DNA of 64,000 bases, taken from Chitinophaga hostae. GTDB taxonomy: Bacteria; Bacteroidota; Bacteroidia; Chitinophagales; Chitinophagaceae. The position numbers and the translations under genes are program-made. The notes beneath the pieces were generated by a model. The model worked only from the letters and a program-made list of their open reading frames with translations, was not told the origin of the DNA and made no database searches. The first letter of the stretch is position 1. Every line of letters begins with the position of its first letter. The stretch is from contig NZ_JAGTXB010000004.1 of NCBI RefSeq assembly GCF_018224885.1, forward strand, positions 310,001-374,000, in the 5' to 3' direction. Positions 1 to 9,392 of this stretch are shown piece by piece.

Positions 1-228
1 AATACCTTTGACCTGGATTCGCCCAATTCCTATGTTATCCAGGAATACAATGGCAATGAACAATCTACTACTGCGAGCGGTATATCGTATTCTTACCCGG
101 TTAACAGCCCGGTGTGGAAGCAGATAAATTTTACTGTAACCGGGGGAATATATACAGGGGTAGTACAGGTGCAATTTGGGACTAATCACGAGGTGAGCGT
201 GAGAGTACAGTGGTCCAGCGGACAGTAA
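1..228 (+). CDS. C-terminal end of an unidentified protein (partial)
   Basis: An open frame runs from the window edge to a TAA at 226-228 and gives the last 75 residues of a protein whose start lies outside. The tail is rich in Thr, Ser, Tyr and Val with alternating polar and hydrophobic residues and ends in VQWSSGQ, which suggests a beta-rich, possibly extracytoplasmic domain. No family is recognisable from this piece and there is no obvious T9SS sorting motif at the end. It converges with the DeoR-type regulator that ends at 265, with only 36 bp between them. Confidence 0.6.
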   Translation, partial: NTFDLDSPNSYVIQEYNGNEQSTTASGISYSYPVNSPVWKQINFTVTGGIYTGVVQVQFGTNHEVSVRVQWSSGQ

Positions 229-264
229 ACCCACAATAGAATATAGATTGCCACGCTGATATAT

Positions 265-1035
265 TTACACCACCGTCACTTTTACGCCCAGGTCTTCCAT
301 CCGTTTTACCACATGTGCCGAAATACCGTTGTCGGTAATTACTTCATCAATATCTTCAAGTCCGCAGATCCTGCCGAAACCTCTCTTGCCAAATTTGCTG
401 GAATCTGCCAGCACAATGGTTTTTTGCGCCGTAGCCATCATTTTCTGGTTCAGGTGGGCCTCCATGATATTGGTGGTAGTAAGCCCGAATTCCAGGTCAA
501 TACCATCTACGCCGAGGAATAGTTTACTACAGGAAAAATCTTCCAGGATTTTTTCTGCATAAGTGCCTGTTACAGAAGTGGAGCTATTACGCAGATGACC
601 ACCTAACTGTATGACTTCAATTTCCGGGCGGCGCAGTAGTTCCAGCGCAACGTTCAGGGCGCCGGTAATGACGGTAAGGTGTCCTTTGGGATGTATGTTT
701 TTAGCGAGCGACAGCACCGAGGTGCCGGAGGCTATGATGATAGCGTCGTTGGGGACAATCAGGGCCGCTGCAGTTTGACCGATGAGGTTTTTTTCCTCCC
801 GGCGTATATTTTCTTTTTCGTTAACCGGTTTATCGATCGTATACGGGTTTTGTACCGTGGCGCCTCCGTGCGACCGGTATAAGAGTGCTTTATCTTCCAG
901 CAGCTTCAGATCTTTTCGTATGGTCACTCCTGATACATCCAGTTCTTTGCACAGTTCCAGTACATTAACATATCCCTTCTCATGCAGTTTACTGAGGATA
1001 AACTTATGACGTTCAGCAATATTGATCATAGACAT
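265..1035 (-). CDS. glpR: DeoR/GlpR-family transcriptional repressor
   Basis: This is a DeoR-family regulator, probably the repressor of the divergent glycerol genes. The N-terminus carries the DeoR helix-turn-helix (AERHKFILSKLHEKGYVNV, then VSGVTIRKDLKLLEDKALL and RSHGGA). The rest is a DeoRC sugar-phosphate sensor with the usual IIASGTSVLSLAKNI, GALNVALELL, LGGHLR, LGVDGID and LADSSKFGKRGF blocks. An in-frame ATG at 1069-1071 would add 12 residues, but the family normally starts just before the AERH motif, so ATG at 1033-1035 is preferred (1027-1029 is also possible). The glpR assignment rests on position next to glpDKF and on family. In known GlpR proteins the inducer is glycerol 3-phosphate, and that is inferred here. 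Confidence 0.85.
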   Translation of the reverse strand: MSMINIAERHKFILSKLHEKGYVNVLELCKELDVSGVTIRKDLKLLEDKALLYRSHGGATVQNPYTIDKPVNEKENIRREEKNLIGQTAAALIVPNDAIIIASGTSVLSLAKNIHPKGHLTVITGALNVALELLRRPEIEVIQLGGHLRNSSTSVTGTYAEKILEDFSCSKLFLGVDGIDLEFGLTTTNIMEAHLNQKMMATAQKTIVLADSSKFGKRGFGRICGLEDIDEVITDNGISAHVVKRMEDLGVKVTVV

Positions 1036-1142
1036 ATCAGATAAAATTAACGTATTAAAATGTGTCTTCACAGAATATTTATGAGCCCGTTACAAATATC
1101 CGCAAATTGGTTTCATATTGTTATTTATAATTCCTTTTTAAC

Positions 1143-1204
1143 GTAAAATTCCCTCTTCAATTTTACTTCATTCTGGTAATTTGAAATATTTTGAAAGATA
1201 TTTC
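1143..1204. promoter_or_regulatory. Candidate operator pair in the glpR-glpD intergenic region
   Basis: The 360-bp divergent region between the regulator and glpD is very AT-rich. It contains two inverted repeats: an 8-bp perfect one (GTAAAATT, 8-nt spacer, AATTTTAC at 1143-1166) and a 7-bp one (GAAATAT, 8-nt spacer, ATATTTC at 1183-1204). Equal spacing and location between a DeoR repressor and its likely target make them operator candidates. Neither resembles the E. coli GlpR consensus, and chance palindromes are common in AT-rich DNA. Confidence 0.35.
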
Positions 1205-1395
1205 TTTGATCGTAAATATATAATTTATTGATTAATAATAATTTTAAAAATTATTTTTCTTTCTTTTCCGCTCATCCATCAATTTCTCTTCTTTTTCATT
1301 TTATTTTATATTTTGGTTTCGAATTGTTTCTTTTTGTTTTCAAAGTGACCATACGGAAAATAAATGAAATAAATTATAAGATATTAAGTAATAAA

Positions 1396-3000
1396 ATGAA
1401 AAGAACTGAATCGGTTAAACAGCTAAAAGCAACCGGGGATCAGCCATGGGACCTGATCATAATAGGAGGGGGCGCCACAGGCCTTGGTATTGCTATGGAT
1501 GCAGCCACCAGGAACTACAAAACGCTGTTGCTGGAACAGGCGGATTTTGCCAAAGGCACCTCCAGCCGGAGCACAAAACTGGTACATGGCGGCGTAAGAT
1601 ACCTGGCCCAGGGAGATGTAGCCCTGGTACGGGAAGCCCTATACGAAAGAGGTTTATTACTGAACAATGCGCCGCACCTGGCACACAATCAGCAGTTTAT
1701 TATACCGCATTACAGCTGGTGGCAAGGCCCCTTTTATACGATCGGTCTTAAAGTATATGATCTCCTGTCGGGGAAATTGAGCCTGGGCCGCTCCCGCCAC
1801 ATCAGCAGCAGCGAAGTGATCAACCGGCTTCCTACCATCCGCAAAGAAGGGTTAAAAGGAGGAATCGTATATCATGATGGTCAGTTCGATGACGCCAGGC
1901 TTGCGGTAGATATTGCCCGGACGGCCGATGAAAACGGCGCCGTACTGCTGAACTATTTTAAAGTGAATGGTTTGCTGAAATCAACGGCAGGTAAGGTAAA
2001 CGGCGTGCGCGCACAAGACCTGGAAACAGGAGAAATATTTACCCTCTCTGCAAAAACGGTGATCAACGCCACCGGCGTGTTTGTAGACGAAGTATTGCAG
2101 CTGGACAATCCCACCGCACCCAATATGGTAAAGCCCAGTCAGGGTGTACACCTGGTGCTCGACGCTTTCTTTCTTAACAGCAACAGCGCTATCATGATCC
2201 CCAAAACGGACGATGGCCGCGTATTGTTTGCAGTGCCCTGGCATAACAAAGTATTACTCGGCACCACAGATACACCACTGGATGAACATAGTCCTGAGCC
2301 GATAGCTTTGGAAGAAGAAATCAGCTTTATCCTGAACACCGCCGGGAAATATTTATCGCGCCCGCCAGCCCGCAAAGATGTGCTCAGTGTATTTGCCGGT
2401 CTCCGCCCATTGGCAGCGCCACAGAAAAATACCGGCAGCACAAAAGAAATTTCACGCAGCCATAAAATACTGGTAGCCCCCTCCGGTCTTATTACCATTA
2501 CCGGCGGTAAGTGGACCACCTTCCGCAGAATGGCGGAAGATACAGTGGAACAGGCTATCAAAACCGGGGGACTTACCCCGGCTGCCTGCAAAACAAAAAC
2601 ACTCCGCATTCACGGCTATCAGCAGCGCCCCTCCGCGCCGGCGCCACTGGATGTATATGGCAGCGATGCTACCCGCATAGCAGCTTATATCAGCCTGCAT
2701 CCGGAAATGGCCGCTCCATTGCATCCACGCCTGCCCTATATCAAAGCGCAGGTAATATGGGCCGTGCAAAACGAAATGGCCCAAACCGTGGAAGATGTAC
2801 TGGCCAGGCGCTTACGCGCACTCTTCCTCGATGCACAGGCTGCTATCGACATGGCCCCCGCCGTTGCCACCATCATGGCCGCAGAAATGAATAAGGATAC
2901 AGCATGGCAGGAAAAACAGGTGAACAATTTTATCCAGGTAGCTCAACATTACCTGCTCAAAAATGAAAGCGCACATCAACAACTGAAGGTAACAGCATAG
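1396..3000 (+). CDS. glpD: Aerobic glycerol-3-phosphate dehydrogenase
   Basis: FAD-dependent glycerol-3-phosphate dehydrogenase, which oxidises glycerol 3-phosphate to dihydroxyacetone phosphate and passes electrons to quinone at the inner membrane. The protein is 534 aa from ATG 1396. The open frame extends 56 codons upstream to 1228, but that stretch is AT-rich leader DNA encoding a Phe-rich non-conserved segment. The FAD-binding motif IIIGGGATGLG lies at residues 21-31 and the family motif GTSSRSTKLVHGGVRYL at 54-70. A C-terminal DAO_C domain fills roughly the last 130 residues. It is the first gene of glpD-glpK-glpF and is divergent from the DeoR regulator. Length and motifs fit the family well. 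Confidence 0.95.
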   Translation: MKRTESVKQLKATGDQPWDLIIIGGGATGLGIAMDAATRNYKTLLLEQADFAKGTSSRSTKLVHGGVRYLAQGDVALVREALYERGLLLNNAPHLAHNQQFIIPHYSWWQGPFYTIGLKVYDLLSGKLSLGRSRHISSSEVINRLPTIRKEGLKGGIVYHDGQFDDARLAVDIARTADENGAVLLNYFKVNGLLKSTAGKVNGVRAQDLETGEIFTLSAKTVINATGVFVDEVLQLDNPTAPNMVKPSQGVHLVLDAFFLNSNSAIMIPKTDDGRVLFAVPWHNKVLLGTTDTPLDEHSPEPIALEEEISFILNTAGKYLSRPPARKDVLSVFAGLRPLAAPQKNTGSTKEISRSHKILVAPSGLITITGGKWTTFRRMAEDTVEQAIKTGGLTPAACKTKTLRIHGYQQRPSAPAPLDVYGSDATRIAAYISLHPEMAAPLHPRLPYIKAQVIWAVQNEMAQTVEDVLARRLRALFLDAQAAIDMAPAVATIMAAEMNKDTAWQEKQVNNFIQVAQHYLLKNESAHQQLKVTA

Positions 3001-3051
3001 CATATACGAAAAAACAGACCACGTAATATCCACGTAACAAAAAAGAGAAAC

Positions 3052-4545
3052 ATGATCAAGTACGTTATGGCAATGGATCAGGGCACAACCAGCTCAAGAG
3101 CCATCATATTCGACAAAACAGGCGCCGTCATTTCCACAGCGCAGAAAGAATTCACCCAGTTATTTCCACAACCCGGCTGGGTAGAACATGATCCCGCTGA
3201 AATCTGGAGCAGCCAGATCGGCGTAGCCACAGAAGCCATGGCCAAAGCAGGATTGGAAGGGGGTAACATCGCCGCTATCGGCATCACCAATCAAAGGGAA
3301 ACCACGTTGGTATGGGACCGTGAAACCGGCAAACCAGTGTACAACGCCATTGTATGGCAGGACCGCCGTACAGCGGAATACTGCGATCAGCTGAAAGCCG
3401 CCGGTCATGAAACAGGGGTGCGCGAAAAAACAGGATTGGTCATCGACGCCTATTTCTCAGGAACAAAAATCAGGTGGATACTCGAAAATGTACCCGGGGC
3501 ACGGGAACGGGCCAACGAAGGCAAGCTCGCCTTTGGTACTGTAGATGCGTGGTTGATCTGGAACCTTACCCATGGCGCGGTACATGCAACCGATATCACC
3601 AACGCCTCCCGTACCATGCTGTTTAATATTCACACAGAGGAGTGGGACAGCGAACTGCTCGCCCTGCTTAACATTCCTGCATCTATGCTGCCGGCAGTGA
3701 AGCAGTCCAGCGAAGTATGCGGAGAAACAGCCCCCGGTATTTTTGCTGTACAGATACCTATCGCAGGTATCGCCGGAGATCAGCACGCGGCACTGTTTGG
3801 CCAGATGTGTACTGCGCCCGGCATGGTGAAAAATACCTATGGCACCGGTTGTTTTATGCTCATGAACATTGGCGGCAAACCTATTATCAGCAAAAATAAT
3901 CTCCTTACTACCGTTGCCTGGAAAATAAACGGACAGGTACAATATGCACTGGAAGGCAGCATCTTTATTGCCGGCGCGATCGTGCAATGGCTGCGTGATG
4001 GACTGGGCATCATCCGAGCTTCTTCGGAAGTAGAAGCCCTGGCAGCCAGCGTACCGCAAAACGACGGCGTTTATCTCGTACCCGCCTTCGCCGGTCTGGG
4101 CGCACCTCACTGGGACCAGCACGCCCGTGGCACACTGGTAGGCATGACCCGCGGTACCAACGCTGCACACATCGCCCGCGCCGCACTGGAAAGTATCGCT
4201 TATCAAACCATGGAAGTGCTGAAAGCCATGGAGGCCGACGCCGGTATCAGTATCAAAGAACTGCGCGTTGACGGTGGCGCCACCGGGAACAACCTGCTGA
4301 TGCAGTTCCAGGCCGATATCCTGGAATCAACCGTGGTAAGACCCGGTATAACGGAAACGACTGCACTGGGGGCAGCTTATCTCGCCGGACTGGCAACCGG
4401 TTACTGGAAAGATACCGAAGAAATAAGCAGCCAGTGGCAAATGGAAAAATCATTCTCACCCGCGCTGGAGCAGGAACAACGGCAACTTTGGATCAACGGA
4501 TGGAACAAGGCTGTACACGCAGCTAAATCATGGGCTCACCAATAA
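3052..4545 (+). CDS. glpK: Glycerol kinase
   Basis: ATP:glycerol 3-phosphotransferase of the FGGY family, which traps glycerol in the cell as glycerol 3-phosphate for GlpD. At 497 aa it has the normal length. Diagnostic segments are the N-terminal phosphate loop [16 protein letters not shown], the [12 protein letters not shown] block near residue 165, [13 protein letters not shown] near 240, [12 protein letters not shown] near 262 and [17 protein letters not shown] near 405. It lies 51 bp after glpD and 13 bp before the glycerol channel gene, so it is clearly in one operon. No anomalies seen. Confidence 0.97.
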   Translation: MIKYVMAMDQGTTSSRAIIFDKTGAVISTAQKEFTQLFPQPGWVEHDPAEIWSSQIGVATEAMAKAGLEGGNIAAIGITNQRETTLVWDRETGKPVYNAIVWQDRRTAEYCDQLKAAGHETGVREKTGLVIDAYFSGTKIRWILENVPGARERANEGKLAFGTVDAWLIWNLTHGAVHATDITNASRTMLFNIHTEEWDSELLALLNIPASMLPAVKQSSEVCGETAPGIFAVQIPIAGIAGDQHAALFGQMCTAPGMVKNTYGTGCFMLMNIGGKPIISKNNLLTTVAWKINGQVQYALEGSIFIAGAIVQWLRDGLGIIRASSEVEALAASVPQNDGVYLVPAFAGLGAPHWDQHARGTLVGMTRGTNAAHIARAALESIAYQTMEVLKAMEADAGISIKELRVDGGATGNNLLMQFQADILESTVVRPGITETTALGAAYLAGLATGYWKDTEEISSQWQMEKSFSPALEQEQRQLWINGWNKAVHAAKSWAHQ

Positions 4546-4558
4546 ATCATTTCACATT

Positions 4559-5296
4559 ATGTATCCTTATTTAGCAGAATTAATTGGTACCGCCCTGCTG
4601 CTCCTCCTGGGCAATGGTGTGGTGGCCAATGTGGTGTTACACAACACCAAAGGCAACAACAGCGGATGGATCGTTATTACCACCGGATGGGCATTAGCCG
4701 TATTTGTAGGCGTTGTTTTTGCCGGTCCGTACAGTGGCGCACACCTCAATCCCGCTGTCACCCTCGCACTGGCTACCGCCGGAAAATTTCCCTGGAGAGA
4801 TGTGCCGCTGTTTATTGCCATGCAGCTGCTGGGCGCTATGATCGGTACCAGCCTGGTATGGCTTAACTATAAAGACCATCTCAACAACACCACTGACAAC
4901 GGTCTTCAACGCGCAGTATTTTGCACGGAGCCGGCTATACGAAATCCACTCCGCAACTTTATTTGTGAAGCTACCGGCACTTTCGTACTGCTGTTTACTA
5001 TTTTCTATTTCACCGATGCCTCCGTTGGCGCAGAGAAAACACCGATGGGCCTTGGCTCCCTGGGCGCTTTACCGGTATCCCTGCTGGTATGGTCTATCGG
5101 TTTATCACTGGGTGGTACCACCGGGTATGCCATCAATCCTGCGAGGGACCTGGGCCCACGCATCATGCACGCCATATTGCCCATCAATGGCAAAGGTCAC
5201 AGCGACTGGGCATACGCATGGGTACCTGTAGCAGGGCCTGTAGCCGGCGCTGTACTCGCAGCAACATTGTACCAGCTTTTAGCTGTCAGCCATTAG
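4559..5296 (+). CDS. glpF: Glycerol uptake facilitator (MIP/aquaglyceroporin)
   Basis: Inner-membrane channel of the major intrinsic protein family, for glycerol diffusion into the cell. At 245 aa with six hydrophobic segments it shows both pore half-helices: GAHLNPAVTLA near residue 60 and YAINPARDLGPR near 184. The Asp after the second NPAR is typical of glycerol-conducting members rather than strict water channels. It begins 13 bp after glpK. The intergenic DNA to the next gene holds TTAGC-type short repeats and three overlapping AAACAATG units. Confidence 0.95.
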   Translation: MYPYLAELIGTALLLLLGNGVVANVVLHNTKGNNSGWIVITTGWALAVFVGVVFAGPYSGAHLNPAVTLALATAGKFPWRDVPLFIAMQLLGAMIGTSLVWLNYKDHLNNTTDNGLQRAVFCTEPAIRNPLRNFICEATGTFVLLFTIFYFTDASVGAEKTPMGLGSLGALPVSLLVWSIGLSLGGTTGYAINPARDLGPRIMHAILPINGKGHSDWAYAWVPVAGPVAGAVLAATLYQLLAVSH

Positions 5297-5337
5297 CTGT
5301 TAGTTTCCTGCTTTTTGCCCGTTAAAACAATGAAACA

Positions 5338-6285
5338 ATGAAAACAATGAAAAATAAGATATCAATTGGCCTGATTGGCTGCACAGTTGCCCTGGCAGCT
5401 GTATCCCTGCTCAATGCCTGTAAAACAAGTAAGCCGGCCACCACTGCCGGTAATGGTTATCCTTCCTTTTATAAAGTAGGCCACCGCGGTACCCGCGGAC
5501 TGATGCCGGAAAATACCATCCCTGCCATGTATAAGGGATTAACTACCGGCGCCAATACCATCGAATTTGATGTGCATATTACGAAAGACGGACAGGTAGT
5601 GGTATATCATGACGCTTCTTTTACCCCGTCGTATACCACATCTCCCGAAGGGAAAGATATACCTGCAGAAAAACGTAATGACTATATTTTCTACCAGATG
5701 AACTATGCCGATATCAGGCCATTTATTATCGGTGAAAAATTTTATCCCGCTTACCCGGAACAACAAAAGATGCGCTCCTACGCGCCATTGCTGTCGGAAA
5801 TGATCGACTCCGTGGAAGCCTATACGAAAGCAAATCATCTGCCTGCGGCTTACTACCTGCTGGAAATTAAATCCTCCGAAAAAACAGATGGTAAAGAACA
5901 GCCGGCGCCGGAAGAATATATCACCAAACTAATGGCGGTAAAACAACTGCAGCCGCTGGGGAAACGCCTGCTTGTACAATCATTTGATATGCGCCCGTTG
6001 CAGGTGATACACCGCCGCTACCCGGATATTAAGCTAGGTTTTCTTACTGATGATAAAAAGAACGGATTTGATCAGCACCTGAGCCAGCTGGGATTTACAC
6101 CCTTTTTTTATAACCCTTCCTATAAACTGGTAACACCGGAGCTCATAGGAAAATGTCACGATAAACATATTCAGATTGTTCCATGGACGGTAGACGACCT
6201 TACTGAAATGAAAAGGCTGAAAGCAATGGGCGTAGACGGCATCATCACCGATTACCCCAACAGGTTGCAGGCAGCAGGGATATGA
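5338..6285 (+). CDS. Lipoprotein glycerophosphodiester phosphodiesterase
   Basis: GDPD-family enzyme expected to split glycerophosphodiesters (deacylated phospholipids) into glycerol 3-phosphate and an alcohol. At 315 aa it has a lipoprotein signal with lipobox LLNAC (Cys28), so it probably sits on a membrane facing the periplasm. Catalytic-type residues are visible: GHRGTRGLMPENT (His49, Arg50, Glu58), TIEFDVH (Glu76, Asp78) and VVYHD (His91). The C-terminal PWTVDDL and DGIITDYPN blocks are also typical. The start region has three closely spaced ATGs (5330, 5338, 5347): the first gives only a 3-codon frame, and 5338 or 5347 is the real start. Its place between glpF and SusC/D suggests it supplies glycerol 3-phosphate or glycerol to the upstream genes. 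Confidence 0.9.
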   Translation: MKTMKNKISIGLIGCTVALAAVSLLNACKTSKPATTAGNGYPSFYKVGHRGTRGLMPENTIPAMYKGLTTGANTIEFDVHITKDGQVVVYHDASFTPSYTTSPEGKDIPAEKRNDYIFYQMNYADIRPFIIGEKFYPAYPEQQKMRSYAPLLSEMIDSVEAYTKANHLPAAYYLLEIKSSEKTDGKEQPAPEEYITKLMAVKQLQPLGKRLLVQSFDMRPLQVIHRRYPDIKLGFLTDDKKNGFDQHLSQLGFTPFFYNPSYKLVTPELIGKCHDKHIQIVPWTVDDLTEMKRLKAMGVDGIITDYPNRLQAAGI

Positions 6286-6321
6286 CCATTTTTTAATCAA
6301 CCATCATAACAAAAAACACGT

Positions 6322-9300
6322 ATGAAATTACTTGCACGATTCCGGCGGTTAAAGCCGGCTGTGTTCCTATTGCTATGCATCGGAATCATCGGTAGTAACA
6401 GTTTAACTTTACAGGCGCAGGATCAGCCGGTGACCGGAAAAGTAATCGCCGCCAATGGCACGCCGCTCATCGGTGTAAATGTTCAGATAGCGGGCACCAC
6501 CCGCGGCGCCGCCACAGACGCTGCCGGCGCCTTCAAGCTCAATGCCCCGGCAAACGCGGTATTGAAATTTTCCTTTATCGGGTATCTCCCGAAAGAAGTA
6601 AAAGTAACCGGTAAGCCGCTGCAGGTAGTGCTGGAGGAAGATGTACAGAAACTGAATGATGTGGTAGTAGTGGGCTACGGCACACAAAAGAAGGCCTCTC
6701 TCACCGGCGCCATCACTACAGTGAAAATGAGCGACAAGGCAGGCCAGCCTATTACCAACGTCAGTAACGCCCTGCATGGCGTTCCCGGCGTATTTGCCAA
6801 TCAAAGCAACAGTCAGCCGGGTGTTGACCGCAGCACTATCCGCATCCGCGGCGTTGGTACACTCAGCGGCAACGATCCGCTGGTATTGGTAGATGGTATC
6901 GAATATTCCATGGATGAACTGAATCCAAACGACATTGAAACCATTACCGTACTGAAAGATGCCGCTGCTTCCATTTATGGATCACGTGCCGCGAATGGCG
7001 TTATTATCGTTACTACCAAAAAGGGTAAAGGCGCTTCGCATGTGAACTACAGCTATTTCTATGGTCAGCAGAAAGCTACCTATTTACCCGATGCCATCAA
7101 CGATCCCATCGTGTATATGAAGCTGAAAAACCAGGCGCTGAAGAATGAAGGCAAGGCCCAGGAATACAGTGATGCCGATATCGCCGAATATGAAGCAGGG
7201 ATGAAAACAGATCCTTTCACCTATCCTGCAAACGATTGGTATAAAATTGCCCTTAAAAACGGTGTCATACAAAAGCACGACCTCAGCGTGGCCGGTAGCG
7301 GCGAAAAGTACCAGTACCGCCTGTCGCTGGGCTACCTCGACAGAAACGGTATCCTCTTCGGACCCGGTAACCATGAAAAGAAATATTCTGTAGGCTTAAA
7401 TGCGACGATGGATGTTAGCAAACGGTTGCGCGCAGGCATCACCTTAGATGGTTACTACCGTAACTATACCACACCTTTTTATACTGATAGCTGGTCTTAT
7501 TTAGCACGTACGCTCCCTATCCTCACAGATACCCTGGCAGATGGCCGCTACGGTAATTCCTGGATGAGGACCACCGGCCGTAATAACTGGGAAAACCCAC
7601 GCATGCTGGCTTTTAACGGCCTGCAAACGAAAATAGTACAACGTTTCCTGACCACGGTTTTTGCTGAATACAAACTGCCGTTTGATATCAACTATAACAT
7701 CAAATTTGGAGTGGATAAATATGATGGTTTGCTCAACGGCTTCACACCACGTATGCAAACCTTTGATCCGAAAACATTCAAAGCTACCAACTGGAATAGC
7801 CCGGCTACTGCACCAAGGTCTGCTAAAACAGACTATAACAACATGAACATCCATTTTTATAATACACTCGACTGGAAAAAGTCGTTTGCAAAACATAACG
7901 TGAGCGCTATGGTGGGCGCCAGTTATGACAATATGGATGCAGATACCTGGGCCACCAGCATGTATGGCTACCTCGATGGCACGCTGGATGCATTAAGCGC
8001 AGGTACCACCTGGAATGCCACCAGTGGTAACATTACCCGCGATGTACTGGAGTCTTATTTTGGTCGCGCTAACTACGATTATGACGGTAAATATTTACTG
8101 GAAGCCACTTTCCGCTACGATGGTTCCGGCAGGCTGGGTAAACAAAGCCGCTGGGCATTTTTCCCGTCCGTATCAGCCGGCTGGCGTATTGATAAAGAAG
8201 CATTCTTCCAGTCAGGGTTTATCAACTTCCTGAAGCTGCGCGCCTCTGCAGGTAAAATGGGGAACCAGGCGGTTGACCTGTACAGCACACAGGCCTCTGT
8301 GTTGCTGGGAGAAGACTATAGTTTCGGTGGTATCCTGAATTCCGGCGCTGCGAAGAAAGCAGATGCGGATTCTTCACTCAGATGGGAAATTACCAATACC
8401 TATAACGTAGGTGTGGATATCAACATCTGGAAAAATCGTTTAGGCTTTACCGTTGATGCCTACCAGAAACTTACCAATGGTATCCTCCGCTCCGTAGCCC
8501 TGCCATCACAGGTGGGCGACCTCACAGGGCCTAAACAGAACGTAGGCTCCGTGAAAAATATCGGCCTGGAAACCACGGTGCAGTACACCGATCATTTCGG
8601 CAACCTCGATGTAAACGTATACGGAAGCTTGTCGCTGAATAAAAATGAAGTAACGGATCTGCATGGCGAAATTATATACGGCACCGGTACCATTACCCGC
8701 GAAGGACGACCGATTGACGCCTATTACCTGTTACAGGCAGAGGGTATTTTTCAGTCGCAGGATGAAATAGATCATAGCGCCAAACAATCTGCCAATACCA
8801 AACCCGGCTATATCAAATACAGGGACGTGAATAACGACGGCATCATTAATGGTGATGACCGTGTTATTGTAAACAGTTCTTCATCGGTACCTAAAACGAC
8901 CTACGGATTTGGCTTTAATCTCGGTTACAAAGGGATAACGCTTACTGCCGCATTCCAGGGTATCAGTGGTGTGAAAGCACTGCCGGTAGCTAACCTGGCA
9001 TTCCCTTTCAACAACGGCGCCAATGCTACCTGGGAGTGGACCAGGGATACCTGGACACCAGACAACCCCAATGCCCATTTGCCTATTGTTACTACCAGCA
9101 CCGGCGGTATCGATAATTTCCAGCGCTCTACTTTCTGGTTAAGAGATAACTCCTACCTGAGGTTGAAGAATATACAACTGGGTTATTCGTTGCCGCAAAG
9201 CTTATTGTCGAAAGTGAAGATACAGAAGGTGAACTTCTTCATCAATGCAGAGAACCTGCTGACGTTCTCCCGTTACAAGGACTTTGATCCGGAGTCTGTA

Positions 9301-9372
9301 TTGGATCAAACAGACCTGTACACTTACCCGATGTTGAGAACCTTTAACGGCGGTATTAACATTACGTTCTAA
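6322..9372 (+). CDS. SusC/RagA-family TonB-dependent outer-membrane transporter
   Basis: TonB-dependent import barrel of the SusC type, 1016 aa. In order: signal peptide ending near LQAQ (residue 32), a carboxypeptidase-D-regulatory-like domain (about 36-110) starting VTGKVIAANGTPLIGVNV, the SusC TonB-box region DVVVVGYGTQKK (about 113-124), a plug domain with TIRIRGVGTLSGNDPLVLVDG and the signature KDAAASIYGSRAANGVIIVTTK, then the beta-barrel ending in aromatic-rich GGINITF. There is no N-terminal STN domain, so anti-sigma signalling is not expected. It is followed after 20 bp by SusD. Substrate is unknown. Position in a glp locus suggests glycerophosphodiesters or a glycerol-containing polymer rather than a classic glycan. 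Confidence 0.93.
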   Translation: MKLLARFRRLKPAVFLLLCIGIIGSNSLTLQAQDQPVTGKVIAANGTPLIGVNVQIAGTTRGAATDAAGAFKLNAPANAVLKFSFIGYLPKEVKVTGKPLQVVLEEDVQKLNDVVVVGYGTQKKASLTGAITTVKMSDKAGQPITNVSNALHGVPGVFANQSNSQPGVDRSTIRIRGVGTLSGNDPLVLVDGIEYSMDELNPNDIETITVLKDAAASIYGSRAANGVIIVTTKKGKGASHVNYSYFYGQQKATYLPDAINDPIVYMKLKNQALKNEGKAQEYSDADIAEYEAGMKTDPFTYPANDWYKIALKNGVIQKHDLSVAGSGEKYQYRLSLGYLDRNGILFGPGNHEKKYSVGLNATMDVSKRLRAGITLDGYYRNYTTPFYTDSWSYLARTLPILTDTLADGRYGNSWMRTTGRNNWENPRMLAFNGLQTKIVQRFLTTVFAEYKLPFDINYNIKFGVDKYDGLLNGFTPRMQTFDPKTFKATNWNSPATAPRSAKTDYNNMNIHFYNTLDWKKSFAKHNVSAMVGASYDNMDADTWATSMYGYLDGTLDALSAGTTWNATSGNITRDVLESYFGRANYDYDGKYLLEATFRYDGSGRLGKQSRWAFFPSVSAGWRIDKEAFFQSGFINFLKLRASAGKMGNQAVDLYSTQASVLLGEDYSFGGILNSGAAKKADADSSLRWEITNTYNVGVDINIWKNRLGFTVDAYQKLTNGILRSVALPSQVGDLTGPKQNVGSVKNIGLETTVQYTDHFGNLDVNVYGSLSLNKNEVTDLHGEIIYGTGTITREGRPIDAYYLLQAEGIFQSQDEIDHSAKQSANTKPGYIKYRDVNNDGIINGDDRVIVNSSSSVPKTTYGFGFNLGYKGITLTAAFQGISGVKALPVANLAFPFNNGANATWEWTRDTWTPDNPNAHLPIVTTSTGGIDNFQRSTFWLRDNSYLRLKNIQLGYSLPQSLLSKVKIQKVNFFINAENLLTFSRYKDFDPESVLDQTDLYTYPMLRTFNGGINITF

Positions 9373-9392
9373 ATAATCAAATGACAAGTAAC

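Noticed and set aside
1228..1395. N-terminal extension of GlpD
   Set aside because: The extra 56 codons are in the AT-rich leader with palindromes and encode an unconserved Phe-rich stretch. The enzyme's normal start is at 1396.
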